Notes under the pieces: model-generated
The model's input: the letters and a program-made list of their open reading frames with translations, nothing else
The model's database searches: none
What the model was told of the DNA's origin: nothing
Part shown: piece after piece, positions 1 to 11,158 of the stretch
Layout: each line of letters begins with the position of its first letter
How positions within the stretch are numbered: position 1 is the first letter of the stretch
Assembly: GCF_022965805.1 (NCBI RefSeq)
Contig: NC_133103.1
Span: 30,388,626 to 30,452,625 of the forward strand
DNA from: Primulina eburnea
Lineage: Eukaryota > Streptophyta > Magnoliopsida > Lamiales > Gesneriaceae
Direction: 5' to 3'
Length of the DNA stretch: 64,000 nt
Made by a program: the position numbers and the translations under genes

Positions 1-1830
1 TAATTAGCGTTTCGTGCGACGATTAAATCCCGGATAAATCAAAACTCATTATTTTGATCCCAAATTTTAAACATAGCATTTTTATTATTTATTATACCCT
101 TCCGTGTCATGAACTACCCCCGTGGATCCATGGATTACTTTTCCCTATTAAATTCGAAACATTGTCCCATTGGAGAACAACCTATGCCATCTTCCAATTT
201 ACTCGAGCCACGCCCGAGCCACCTTAACCTAAATCCGAACCAACCCACCTAGGGACCCTACTGACCAAGCCCAAGTCTTGGACCAAACCCTTGAACCCAC
301 GAATAACCCCCTGCCCGTGACCCTTGTGTGTGTGCATGTGAGTCCTTACTTCTTAGGACTCATTAACCGATTAGGACTCTCCCAACCCTTGACTACCGTC
401 CACCCAGACCACTACTAACCGTAGACCAGTCCCTGACCCAAGCCAAGCCCCCAGCCCGAGCACCTGAGCCACGCATGAAGCTTTGCACCAAGACAGCAGC
501 TCGCACGTAACCTTGCTCGCTCAAGGTTGTCTCGTTTCCTCTCGACCCAGCAGCCACCCAGCCGCACTAACCCTTGCCCAAATCCTTGTGCACCCTCTCA
601 AGACACTAAGGACCCAGCCCAAAGCCCCCTGGCCGAGCCCCTCTCTTCCCTGCACCAGCACAACCTGCGTTGTTCCTTACTTGCTCTCAAGTGGAGTCCT
701 TGTTGGAAAAGACTCCTCCCAACCCCTGGTTTTCGAGTCCTAGCATGGCTAGGAATCTTCGCATGACCCAAACCGAGACTCAGCTGTGACCCAATCTAGG
801 CCATGCAAAGCTTTCCCTTACAACCGGACACCTATCCACCAATATGTGCAGTTGGGTCCAGCTGGTTCCTATTTCTTTTGCAGATTTTTTGTGTGTGTTC
901 TAGAGCCTTATAAATTGTGTAAAAAAATCCCCTTTCAATTCCTAATCATGGCAGCCCCTTAGGTACATGAATTTCATGATTTATGGAACAAAAATCATGC
1001 TTTAAAATCACCTTGGATGCACAAACGAAAATATATCAAGGTGCTCTTTGCTTTTCATGCAATTTCAAATATAAATACATAATATGGTGTGATGATGAGT
1101 AAAGAAAGAATATGGCGTGGCTTTGCGTTTTAAACGCACGATTTTTACGTCGACGAATCGAAGAACGATTTCACGAAGAACCCTTGAAAACCTTGAAGAA
1201 GTTTAATGTTTTTTCCCTTCAAAATTTAGTGTGTGCCATGTACTTTTGGAATGAAAAGAGTTCTGAATTTTTGTGCCAGGGTGGGCGTGAGTTGTATTGT
1301 AAATTGTGAGGTTTTTTGCACTTTAAATAATATTTAACACACTAACAAAGTATTGGCCCATTAGGAAAGTTAATTAGTCTTATTAAGCCCATTAATGCTT
1401 AATTAAAACATTAAAAATTATTTTGTTTATAAAGTTTGTGAATTTATTAGTCGAGTTGCCAAAACGTTCAAATTTTTGTTGAAAAACCAACAACGACAAA
1501 AATCACGTTCCGGCTTATAAACTCACCTAAAAACCCCTTATTTTCAGAAATAAGAAAAAACATCATCTATATTTTAAATAATTAAAAACAATTATATAAT
1601 AAAAAAACATTTTCTATTTTTCAGCCTTTGATCTCCGTTCCTCGATCGCAACTTGAATAACTTTTAAAAATACCCTTTTTAATGGAACCATGTGGAAAAA
1701 TATATTTTAAACATGTCAATATACACAACATAATTAATTTATGCAATTAAAACATTAATTAAAATACAAAGGAATTTAATAACTCAAATGCATGTGGTTC
1801 GTGTTGACCTTAAAATTTTCGGGGCGTTTA
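1..1830 (-). mobile_element. Partial long LTR of family X (copy X1), Ty3/Gypsy type
   Basis: This is a non-coding LTR fragment read on the minus strand. It begins at 1830 with TGTAAACGCC and runs off the left window edge. Its first ~250 bases (minus strand) match the LTR that starts at 27680 on the plus strand, and bases 1-140 match 43780-43920 inverted, so X1 and X2 are one family in opposite orientations. Abutting sequence at 1831 is protease coding sequence of element F, so X1 is an insertion into F; the other flank and TSD copy lie outside the window. A proline-codon-like, C-rich tract at 180-760 is part of the LTR and I do not regard its short open frames as genes. Whether this is a solo LTR or the edge of a full element cannot be seen. 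Confidence 0.75.
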
Positions 1831-3069
1831 CAAGAAGGCAGTACATGCAGATCTAATAGTACTACCGTTTCCAGAGTTTGATATCATCTTGGGCATGGAC
1901 TGGCTATCTTCTCATTGTGCAGTCATATATTTTCAATAGAGATCAGTACCTATCAGATCGCCCAGTGGGAAGTCATTTGTTTTCGAGGCATCTAGACATC
2001 AGCAGATGCCACACATCATTTCTTGCATGTGTGCGAGGAAGCTTATCAAGAGAGGCTGCCAGGTATTCTTACCCAGCATTGTATCAGTTCCCTGAAGATG
2101 TTTCAGGAATTCCACCTCACAGAGAGGTGGACTTCTCTATTCCGCTTATTCCGGGAAAAGTTTCGATATCTAAAGCACCCTACCAATTAGCGCTTGCAGA
2201 GATGAAGGAGCTCAAGGACCAGATTTAGGATCTGTTAGATAAGGGCTTTATTTGCCCTAGTTTTTCTCCATGGGACGCACCAGTTCTATTTGTCAAGAAA
2301 AAGGATGGCAGCATGCGACTGTGTATTGACTACCGAGAGCGGAACAGAGTCACAATTAAGAATAATTATCCGCTTCCGAGGATCGAGGAGTTGTTTGATC
2401 AGCTGCATGGAGCATCAGTGTTCTCAAAGATAGATCTTCGATCCGGTTACCACCAGCTGAAATCGAGGGAGTCAGATGTGTATAAGATAGCCTTCAGGAC
2501 GCGATACGAGCACTATGAGTTTATGGTGATGCCCTTCGGAGTGAGGAACGTGCCAGTGATCTTCATGGATCTCATGAATCGCGTATTTCAGCCATACTTG
2601 GATTAGTTCATCATAGTTTTCATTGACAATATCCTGATCTACTCAAAGAGCAGGGAGGAGCACAGTCAGCATTTGAGGACAGTGTTATGGACTCTACAGG
2701 AAAGACAACTGTATGCCAAGTTCAGCAAATGTGAGTTCTGGCTTGACCGGGTGGCATTTTTCGGCCACATTGTATCTCAGGATGGCATAGAGGTCGACCC
2801 CAGCAAAGTGGAGGCAATCAGAGATTGGCCAGTTTCTAAGAGCGTGACAAAGACCCGTAGTTCCTTGGGATTGGTAGGCTATTACAAGAAGTTCATCCAG
2901 GGCTTCTTTTCTATTGTGGTGCCTATGACCGCCTTGACGAAGAAGAATACCAAGTTTATCTTGGGACCTGAGTGTCAGGAGAGCTTTGATAGACTGAAGC
3001 TAGCATTGACCACTGCACCAGTACTAGCTATGCCATAAGGACAGGGAGAGTTTGTGGTCTATACAGATG
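1831..3069 (+). pseudogene. Element F pol, protease end and reverse transcriptase (broken)
   Basis: This remnant of the F polyprotein starts inside the protease (residues ILGMDW-like, 1885-1910) and continues through the RT. Visible RT motifs are LCIDYRE (2318-2340), [11 protein letters not shown] (2428-2460), and VMPFGV (2524-2541). The catalytic FIDD motif reads FIDN: the second Asp codon is aat at 2628-2630, so the enzyme would be dead even without other damage. In-frame stops occur at 2226-2228 and 2604-2606, and the early part changes frame. A taa at 3036-3038 follows ...VLAMP. The reading resumes after the solo LTR at 4557. The lineage is judged from the RT sequence and the Tekay-like PPT context. 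Confidence 0.85.
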
Positions 3070-4556
3070 TGTTGGGACTCAGACGCTAATTCATTTCTTA
3101 ATAGTTTTTGGGAATAATTCAATCAATTAAGATAAACAGAGTCTAAATTTTTTTAAAAATACAAGTGCGGAACGTAATGCAATCACTCTTATATACATAT
3201 CAAAAGTAAAGTACATGTCTTGTACTCAATACATTAAAATCAACATACAACTCTGTAAATCAACTTATGACTCGTCATATCAGACTCGACTCATCTCTAA
3301 TCTAGGGATCCCGGTTCCTGGATCTTGGCACATATATCGAATCTCAGCAATAGTAGTCGATCTACTCCTAAGAAACATCGATATAAATTAAACATCCAGT
3401 GTCTCGGCATATCCGCCAAAGACTTGGCATATCTGCCGATGACTAGGCATCTCCGCCCATGACTCAATACATGCTTTGCTATAAATCAATAGACTAAGCA
3501 TATCAATCTCATTCAATTGCAAAAATCAATGCAATAAGGGAAAGTATGTGGTTTTTGGGAAACCCAAGTCCAATCTGACTCAAGTCGATCTCCCGGTTAA
3601 CATTGTTTTGTACCTTTCTCTCGGTCGATCTGACGAAGTGGATGTGTCGAATTCAAAGTCTGTCAATACCCAATCTGGCAATGACAATATCGAGGAGTAT
3701 AATATCAATACACCTCTCAAATCAATACGGGACATAATCAGAACTCAATATAAGTTTGTTTCAACAGCATAACTGTAGAACCCGATAAATCAGATTATGT
3801 ATAACCCATGCATAATTACTATTATTTTAATTAAAAGTGATTTCTTTTATATTTATGGAGTGTTTAAGTAAGGCATTTCAAAATTTTTTTAGTCATGATC
3901 ATTTATTTTAAATTGCAGAAGTTTAGTTGTATCTTTTCGGTTAAATACGCGAGGCCGGACTAGAGTTGGAGTATTGAGATAAAATCTAATAATAAGAAAA
4001 TATTCCTAAATTTAATTTAAGCCAAGGAATAATTTATTTTAATGTAAAAGAATGTTTAAGGATTTATTTAATTAATTGGAGTTAAGTAGTAAATAAGTTC
4101 TTTTATGTCCAATAATTAATTAAAAACCTAAATTAAAATGTGTAACCAATTGGGATAAATTAATCTAGGCTATTTTATTTAAGAAATTGTAACTTAACAT
4201 GTTAGTAATTTATTTTAAAATTTAGCCATGCATTCAAGAAAATTTCTATCCTAAATTAGATTATTAATTCACTAAAATAAATAATAAGTGTTTAAAACTT
4301 TAAGAAATTAAAATTCATGAATTAAGCAATATTTTAACCTCCATTTTTATAGCATAATTCTGCCCCATTCAATCAAATCCTTACATGGTGTACTGGCGCT
4401 CAGGCGGTCATCTTCTACCGTTCGGGCGCCAAACATTCTGTACAAAATCTTGGTCTTGTATTGTATCGGCGCCTGGCTTCTCCACTCGATCTCCTACAAC
4501 TTAAATTCTGTTGATTAATCAATATCTTATTACAGGGATAAAATTTGGGCCTTACA
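3070..4556 (-). mobile_element. Solo LTR of the D family inserted in RNase H of element F
   Basis: A single LTR without internal sequence splits the F RNase H inside the YTDAS motif (…tacagatg | LTR | aatgcatcg…). Read on the minus strand it starts TGTAAGGCCC and ends ...AGTCCCAACA, matching the LTRs of element D along its length (for example the ggatcccggttcc block at 3308-3322 and the tctaaatttttt block near 3143). The flanking duplication is agatg on the left and a decayed aatg on the right. It carries one copy of the D-type palindrome at 4394-4431. A solo LTR is the usual product of recombination between the two LTRs of a full element. Confidence 0.82.
4394..4431. repeat. CG-rich inverted repeat in solo LTR (D-family palindrome)
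   Basis: The left arm GGCGCTCAGGCGGT and right arm ACCGTTCGGGCGCC are complementary apart from two positions, with an 8-base loop between them. It is the same unit found three times in the LTRs of element D (see 20781-21010). Confidence 0.85.
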
Positions 4557-6422
4557 AATGCATCGAAGCTTGGTTTGGGCGCGGTTATGATGCAGCAGGA
4601 CAGAGTGATAGCCTACGCGTTCAGACAGCTGAAGGTCCATGAGAAGAATTATCCGACTCATGAACTCGAGCTAGCATCAGTTGTATTTTCCCTAAAATCT
4701 GTAGAAACTATCTGTATGGGGGGAAGTGCAGGATTTTCACATATCATAAGAGCCTGAAATACTTTTTGACACAGAAGCAACTGAATATGCAACAGAGGAG
4801 GTGGCTCGAGCTGGTGAAGGACTATGATTCTGACATTAGCTACCATCCGGGTAAGGCTAATATGATTGCACATGCTCTGAGCATGAAGTATGCTGTGATT
4901 GCTCATTTGTCAGTGCAGAGACCGCTTTAGGCTGAGATTCAGATATTTGAGCTTGCAGTCTATGCCAGGGGCGAGGCCCCGAATTTCGCTACTCTTACAG
5001 TACAACTGAGTCTGAGGGACAGAATTCGGGCAGGTTAGACTTCTGACGATCAGTTGCAGAAGTGGAGACAGAGGGACGAGACTAAGGGCCAGAGACTGTA
5101 TACAGTTATGGACGGCATAGTCAGATATATGGACCGCCTATGTGTTCCTAACAGTGATACTCTTAGAGCAGATATCTTGAGCGAGGCCCAAAACAACACG
5201 TACTCCATCAAAGTGTACAGAAATGTATAAGGACCTACAGACTCTGTATTGGTGGTCGGGCATGAAGCGAGATATTCTGTGGTTTGTCTATAGGTGTTTG
5301 ACTTATCAGTAGGTCAAGGCAGAGCATCAGAGATCTGTAGGGAAGCTGAGACCACTCCCTATTCCAAAGTGAAAATGGGAGAATATCACCATGGATTTTT
5401 TGACAGGGCTTCCGAGGACTACTGGATGATTCAATGCCATCTGGGTGATTGATGATCGGCTCACTAAGTCAGCTCATTTCTTACCGATGAGGAAGACATT
5501 CACCATGACTCAGTACGCAGAGCTGTACATCAGAGAGATAGTCAGACTACATGGGATTCCAGTCTCCATCGTGTCAGACAAGGATCTGAGGTTGACGTCT
5601 CCATTCTAGATGAGTCTCCATCAGGCGTTACGTACGAAGCTACTATTTAGTACTGATTGTCATCTTCAGACAGACGATCAGTCAGAGAGGGTGATTCAGA
5701 TTATGGAGGACCTAATCTGAGCTTGCATGATCGACATCCAGGGCAGCTGGGAGCCGAAGTTACCTCTTGTGGAGTTCACATACACAACAGTTATCAGGCA
5801 TCAATAGGTATGGGTCCATACGAGGCACCGTACGAGAGGAACTGTAGATCTCCAGTTTATTGGGATGAGGTGGGGGACCGAGCAGAGTTGGGTACAGTTA
5901 TTGTTAGGCAGACAGCAGATTTAGTGGCCAGGATGAAGACTACTCAGAGCCGTCAGAAAGGTTGTGGAGAACAGTGTCGGCGAGATCTTCAGTTCGCAGT
6001 GGGGAATCATGTTTTTGTAAAGGTCGCACCGATGAAGGGTGTTATGAGGTTCGGAAAAAGGGCTAGCTCAGCCCTAGGTTCATCAAACCCTTTGGGATCC
6101 TAGAGAGAGTCGGGACGCTCGCATATAGAGTTTCTTTACCGCAGAATGTGGCGGGAGTTCATAATGTGTTCCACGTCTCCTTGCTGCGGAAGTACATGTC
6201 GAATCCTTCGCATATGCTTAACTATGAGCCAATTCAGCTGACACTGCACCTGTCATTAAGGATAAACCCACACAGATACTGGATAGGCAGAAGAAGAGAC
6301 TCCTGAACAAGGTGATCCAGATGGTCAAGGTCAAGTCGCTGAATCATTCCGCGGAGGAGGCCACGTGGGAGACCGAGATCGAGATAAGGAGTCACTACCC
6401 GGAGTTATTCGGTACGTTCTAA
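4557..6422 (+). pseudogene. Element F pol, RNase H and integrase with chromodomain-like end (broken)
   Basis: Coding resumes with the RNase H ([11 protein letters not shown], then [21 protein letters not shown] at 4609-4680) and runs into the integrase. The zinc-binding region is near 5180-5320. The catalytic core lies around 5390-5700 ([22 protein letters not shown]) and the C-terminal region around 5990-6300. The last residues PELFGTF end at taa 6420-6422. Multiple stops and frame changes break it, for example tag at 4928-4930 and 5314-5316. The longest open stretch is 5657-6103. The C-terminal EEATWE-like motif (6355-6372) is typical of Tekay/Del chromodomains. No functional product is expected. 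Confidence 0.82.
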
Positions 6423-6445
6423 ATTTCAAGGACGAAATTTTATTT

Positions 6446-6456
6446 AAGGGGGGAAT
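6446..6456 (+). promoter_or_regulatory. Polypurine tract of element F
   Basis: AAGGGGGGAAT lies three bases before the LTR start TGTAAGG at 6460 and after the conserved AAGGACGAAATTTTA leader. This is the plus-strand DNA primer position in Ty3/Gypsy elements. Confidence 0.85.
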
Positions 6457-6459
6457 AGT

Positions 6460-9018
6460 TGTAAGGTACATGAATTTAATTCACGTAATCTGAATGCATG
6501 CAATCTAGGTTTTATTTTAAATTATGTGTTTAATTATTTTCATGCATTTTAAGCATAAATATTGCATTATAGGTTTTATTTCATTAAATTTTTTAGGTAC
6601 ATGAATTAAAAATTTTTAAGTTACATTTCGCGGTCGAACGAGGAACGAAGACTAGGGAATTTTCAGGAATAATTATTTTTATTACATGATTAATTTTTAT
6701 TAATGAATATAAGAGGTTTTAAATGTATTTTTCAAGAAATGGACTTTTTGGGTATTTTTACCCGCCAGAGCATATTTTTCAGTGGTACTCAAATTTTATC
6801 GAATCGATTGACTTTTTGAGGGTTCGGTTAATATTTTCAATAACTTACCAAAACGAAATATTTTTCTGGGATATATTTGGACTTAATAGGCCTAATTTTA
6901 AACTTGTTGGGCATAAAACTCTTTTTAAACTTTTAATTAGCAATTTAGGGCACATTAGTTTATTTTTTAACTACTTAAATAATACCTAATTAACCCTAAA
7001 CATAATATTATCCACCCCACCATCCGACACCCCTTCATTTCAGATTTTTTCTCTCGGTTTCAGCAAAAATTTCCTCAAGGAAGCTTCGGCTTTAGCAAAT
7101 TCTTGCTGAATAAATTCTTCCAGCACTCGTTCTTCGATCTCCTCGCGTCTATAACATCAAAGGCACACATTGTATCATTTTTTTGCATCACATTCGTTTT
7201 ATATGCTGCTGTATGGGTTTCTTGCATGAAAAATTTCGATCCAATCATGTTCATAAGAGATTTCGGGTTTCATGTGCTTTTCTTGCAATCCATATTTGTT
7301 GTTCAAGTTTTTTTTATGTATTTTTGTGCAAGGGCTACTAGTTCTCGATGCTAAGGGCTGTAAATGGTGTCCAGAGGTTGTCTTGGGGTTTAGAACCATC
7401 GCTGATCGCTGCAGGGGTAAGGTCCGAGAGTAATGTTTCAATGGAGTGGCTAGGTTCTTGGAATAATTAGAGTGCAAGGGTCAGCTAGCCACCCAGGGAC
7501 CTAGCCGAGCCTTAGACCAGACCTTGGTGGGTCTGAGACAAGGTTTGGAATGTCTCAGCACGTGCTGAAGCCAACCCCAAGCACATTTGATCGAGGAGTG
7601 GGAAGTAGCCGCGAGTTGGGTTCCTTAGAGTCTAGCAACCGATTGTGATTACCAGCGTGCATGGGGTTGTAGTCGTGATTCTAGTGGGTTTAGTAGAGTA
7701 TAGTCTTTGTCTTGGGTGGGCTGGCTTGTGGCTGAGTCGCTTGGGAGTGAGCTAGGGACGAATTCTCAAGTGGATGGAGTGAGGGTTCATTCCTAGGTTG
7801 TGAAAGAAATAAAAAAAATTCCAGCACTTTCCAGGAGTTGTTTGAAGGGCTTAGAAGACTGTTCTTGAGGTTTTTAGAGCTTTTTAGATGTTTATTAGGT
7901 GTGGTAAAAATTTGTGAAAAGTTTGGGAAAGTTTCGGTTCGATTCGGGTTAAAATTGGGACTCTGGTCTAAGTTTTAAAACAAATCGAATAATTTTGATA
8001 TTGGGTTTGAGTTTATGTCTAAGAATGCGTATAAATATGTTTTGGGACATTTTAAGGAGTTCGGTAAGCTTCGGGTCAAATTGTAGAGGTCCAGGGGAAA
8101 ATTGGTAATTTTTTTATTTTCAATGAGCAAAATGGTCATTTGCACCCGTGGTGAGATTTTGGTCCTGGCAGCGCCCTGATCACAAAGTTACTATATTTAA
8201 ATATTTATGCATAATGTTTACGATTTTTAAGATTTTATGAAAATATACATTGCCTGCTTGGATTTAAAGAAAATTGCGCAAGTACATGCTTTTTATAAGT
8301 GATGAAAATGATGATGTTTTGAATGATGGAAATTATTTGTGGCTATTAAAATATATGTAAATGCGTAAGACGTATATGTACATGATGATGATGAGGCCTA
8401 GGCACAGTGGATGGGTAATCCAGTCGCTGATGTCCGACTGCCGTCGAGTACCGTGGTTTTATGTATGATGGATCCATCGTAAATGATGATGTACGATAGT
8501 CACCTCTAATGAACTGAAATCACCAATGGAAATGATGAATGATTATTAACGATGAACGGTTTTGACATGTTACGATTTCATATGACATGTTTACATTATG
8601 CTTTTAAAGTTTATGAAAGATATTTTGAGTATGATATTTTTCAATGATGTGTGCAATGTATAGGTATTTGTTATTTATGGTACAAGTGTGTTGAGTCTTT
8701 AGAATCACTATGCGTGTGTGATGCAGGTGAGTTCGATGTCGAGGGGACTGGAGGTGCTGAACTCTGAGACAGCAGACCTTGTGGGCGACACGACCCGAGG
8801 ACCTCATGATTTTTCGCACATTTACGATTTTATGTTATTGAGAGGATATGAGAATTTCATACACTATTTTATTTTATTGTTTGATGTTAGGATTTTTACT
8901 CATTTTTGCTCCGTTATATTTTATTGGTAATTACTTATGATTATTTTTAAATGATATTTTAAGCAGTACTTCATGCATGCAATTTATTTAAACCCTTAAT
9001 TTTAAAATGTGAGCTTAT

Positions 9019-9059
<41 letters not shown>

Positions 9060-9080
9060 GTATATATATAGGTTGAGTCA
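6460..9080 (+). mobile_element. 3' LTR of element F (about 2.6 kb)
   Basis: It starts TGTAAGGTACATG directly after the PPT. It has no coding capacity that I trust. Towards its end it shares the TGATGCAGGTGAGT stretch (8719-8732) with the X-family LTR (44226-44239), and its early part resembles the X LTR (gaacgaggaacgaagac, 6636-6652). It ends near 9080, after an AT microsatellite, where protease sequence of element G begins. The end is an inference because no second LTR is available for comparison. Confidence 0.65.
9020..9071. repeat. (TA)n microsatellite
   Basis: About 50 bases of TA dinucleotide with two small interruptions, near the 3' end of the element F LTR. Confidence 0.95.
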
Positions 9081-9555
9081 CTGACACGATACTGGCCAAA
9101 AATGTCTGACAGCCTCTTATCATGAGCTTCCTCGCAAATATGCAAGAAATGATGTGAGGCATCTGCTGATGTCTGGCTGCCTCGAAAATAAATGGCTTAA
9201 TGCTCGGCAGTCGAACAGATACTGATCAGTGTCAAAAATAAATGACAGCTTCGTTCGACGAAAGCTAGTCCATACCAAGAATAATATCGAACTCCGATAG
9301 CGGTAGCACAATCAGGTCTGCTTGCACCGTATTTTTCTGTAACCGAAGCTCCAGTCCCTTCACTATCTGGGATGTAAACATATGATCTGCGGACGAAATC
9401 GAAACTCTGAATCTTAAATCCATAGCCTCTTGTATGATTCCTAGTCGCTTAACGAATGACTCAGATATAAATGAATGTATAACTCCGAAATCTAAAAAAT
9501 CATACATGGCTACACCTGAAATATATATCCTCCATGCGACAAAACATACCATCAA
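9081..9555 (-). pseudogene. Element G protease (broken)
   Basis: On the minus strand an open stretch (9555-9265) reads RIYISGVAMYDFLDFG...[13 protein letters not shown] and ends in DIILGMDW, the usual order of the pepsin-like retrotransposon protease. The active-site triplet D-[ST]-G is D-F-G here (codons near 9495), so catalysis is lost. After a frame change the frame 9311-9120 (DISRCLTSFLAYLR) parallels 1990-2040 of element F, which shows F and G are of one family. The reading stops at the boundary with element F near 9080. Confidence 0.78.
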
Positions 9556-9697
9556 ATCTGATCACGTTGCAACTTAAGAAATTTTCTTCCAGCAATTATC
9601 CCATAATCGTCGAAAAATTACTGATATAATTCTAGTACCCAATCAAATTTCTCGAATTTTACCTCAAACATTACGGAAATTGCAATTTGGCCATTAA
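9556..9697. other. AT-rich intron-like spacer of element G, left part
   Basis: Non-coding AT-rich sequence between the zinc knuckles and protease of G. It is continued at 10667-10881 on the other side of the solo LTR. No open frame or repeat of its own is seen. Confidence 0.5.
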
Positions 9698-9794
9698 AGT
9701 TTTGTTAGAACATTTCATGTTCGCAATCTTAATTTTGATGTTAACAAAACTTGCTATTTTTGTTTCTAATTGTTTACTTTAGTGCGAAGGTAGC

Positions 9795-10145
9795 TAGGAA
9801 CTGATCAGGCTTCTAACTAATCAGTTACGCGAGGTAAAACTGAAGCTGTCGAAGACGCCAACTGAAAGCATCAAATGATCAACCAAACTGAACAAGTTCA
9901 ACTGATGTATCATAAAAAAGTTCAACTGATTGTTCAGTTGATAGATGGTTCAGTAGGAGAACCTCAGAAGCCCGACCAGCTGAAGGAGTGTTCAACTGAT
10001 GAAGAACCCAACTGAAGATCAGTTCAACTGAACAAGAGTGAAATCAGTTCACCTGACGAGTCAAATGATTTCACCAGCCCAACTGAAGACCAGTTCAGAA
10101 CATCAGTTTGGAGCAATCAGTTCAAGACAAGCTGATTTAAGTGGA
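9795..10145. repeat. CAACTGA / TCAGTTG box array upstream of TATA in solo LTR
   Basis: At least seven CAACTGA and one TCAGTTGA occur within ~350 bases, plus several degenerate AAACTGA or CAGTTC variants. CAACTG fits the plant MYB core consensus YAACNG. The array lies about 180-530 bases upstream of the TATA box, so in the U3 part of the LTR. A regulatory role is an inference. Confidence 0.85.
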
Positions 10146-10327
10146 ATCCAGATGTGGGCAAAGGTATAAAACATTTGTCCAGTCAAAGAAAAATAATGGA
10201 CGTTGCATAACTTAAAGACAAAAATGTTCCAGAAAGATTGTCGGGGAGTACAACGCAGATCTCAAGAAACAAATTCAAATGCAACGAATATAATTATTGA
10301 GTCTCATTGTACGATCAGTCTTCCTGT

Positions 10328-10336
10328 TTATAAATA
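10328..10336 (+). promoter_or_regulatory. TATA box of the solo LTR
   Basis: TTATAAATA followed by GAAGACTAG lies about 625 bases into the LTR and downstream of the CAACTGA array. It fits the plant TATA consensus. Confidence 0.7.
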
Positions 10337-10666
10337 GAAGACTAGTGAAGACTCAAATATACAGAGAACATAACACAGATACAATAGGGCACGCTTCAAA
10401 GTTATATCACCTTAAGATAGAAGCGTTCAGCCCAGTTGTGATGGAAAACTTCAACGTGTTATCAGCTTAGATTAGAAGCATATTTCCCTCAGTGTGTGAG
10501 AACACCTTTCGGGTAGTTTTCAGAGATCAGTTCTCACACACACACACTCACCACCACTCAAATACAGTCTTGCACAAAGACAATAAACTTGTGTATGTAG
10601 TCTTTCTCACATAGACGTTAAAGAAGTGTTGACCTCAAGGTGCTCTGCATCAGATCCTTCAAGTTT

Positions 10667-10881
10667 CGAATCCTTTACAAATTGGCCCTAAGATTTTCGA
10701 AAAATTTGCAAATTTTACCCCAATAATTTTCGAATTTAGCCCAATTAATTCCTTAAATCCAACTATTTAGAACATGCAAATTAATTTATTCTAGGTTCTC
10801 AGTACAAAAATAATACACATAACAATCATAAAACCCATGCAATCAAGACGGAAATTTAAAATTCTTAAGCATAAAGGTTAC
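10667..10881. other. AT-rich intron-like spacer of element G, right part
   Basis: Read on the minus strand, gag coding sequence (…LITG) runs into GTAACC at 10881-10876 and becomes AT-rich and stop-dense. It continues across the solo LTR to about 9550, where protease coding begins. About 370 bases are inserted relative to the continuous gag-protease frame of elements A, B and H. The donor-like G|GTAAC fits a plant 5' splice site. The nearest acceptor AG (9530/9531) is not in phase, so intron status is unproven. Confidence 0.4.
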
Positions 10882-11158
10882 CGGTGATCAGCTTAGAGTC
10901 TGACTCCACTTCTGCATCCTCAGCATGCATCACATAAGCCCTACCAGTTGTAGGGACCTTGTTCCATGGGCAATCCGCAGCCTTGTGGCCCTCCTCTTTG
11001 CATACGAAGCATCTGAAGGTGCCTCACATGCATTTGCCATAGTGCAATCTGTTGCACTATTTGCACACCTGTCCCTCCATCGGCTTAGGAGCCCCTGATG
11101 CCTCTGGAGGCAACTGTTGTCCTGGCCTCATAAATTTTCCCTGGGACTCCTGCTGTGT
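10882..11158 (-). pseudogene. Element G gag C-terminus with CCHC knuckles (broken)
   Basis: The minus-strand frame reads QESQGKFMRPGQQLPP, then a decayed first knuckle containing stop codons. An intact CFVCKEEGHKAADC follows (CX2CX4HX4C, near 11020-10975), then PWNKVPTTGRAYVMHAED. This is the nucleic-acid-binding end of Gag. It is interrupted at 11158 by element D (TSD tgtgt) and continues at 27522. In-frame stops rule out a product. Confidence 0.78.

Larger units (their letters stand above)
1831..9080 (+). mobile_element. Element F: decayed Tekay-like chromovirus (Ty3/Gypsy), 5' part outside window
   Basis: The order is protease end, RT, RNase H, integrase, PPT and a long 3' LTR, all on the plus strand. 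The coding part is interrupted by a solo LTR (3070-4556) in the RNase H and on its left by LTR X1. Gag and the 5' LTR would lie to the left of the window. The sequence right of 9080 is protease coding sequence of element G on the other strand, so F is probably an insertion in G. The exact 3' end (9080, ...gagtca) is inferred from a CA terminus plus the start of G homology; no TSD can be tested. Confidence 0.7.
9703..10661 (+). mobile_element. Solo LTR with perfect 5-bp TSD (agttt)
   Basis: A 959-bp block starts TGTTAGAACATTTC and ends GATCCTTCA. It is flanked by agttt at 9698-9702 and 10662-10666. It contains a TATA box (10328-10336) preceded by an array of CAACTGA boxes, so it is a promoter-bearing LTR without internal sequence. 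The TGTTAGAAC...TTTTGATGTTAACAAA start resembles Ty1/Copia LTRs of the SIRE/Maximus kind, but that assignment is from memory of such termini and weak. It does not resemble any other LTR in the window. Confidence 0.9.

Noticed and set aside
483..766. Proline/serine-rich open frames at 483-743 and 527-766 as a host gene
   Set aside because: They lie inside the X-family LTR, overlap each other in two frames, and have no known domain. The C-rich tract explains the length.
9020..9071. AT microsatellite as a replication origin or matrix attachment site
   Set aside because: Nothing beyond the dinucleotide repeat supports either role.
9076..9085. TSD for element F at the F/G junction
   Set aside because: The left end of F is outside the window, so the second copy cannot be compared and the boundary stays approximate.
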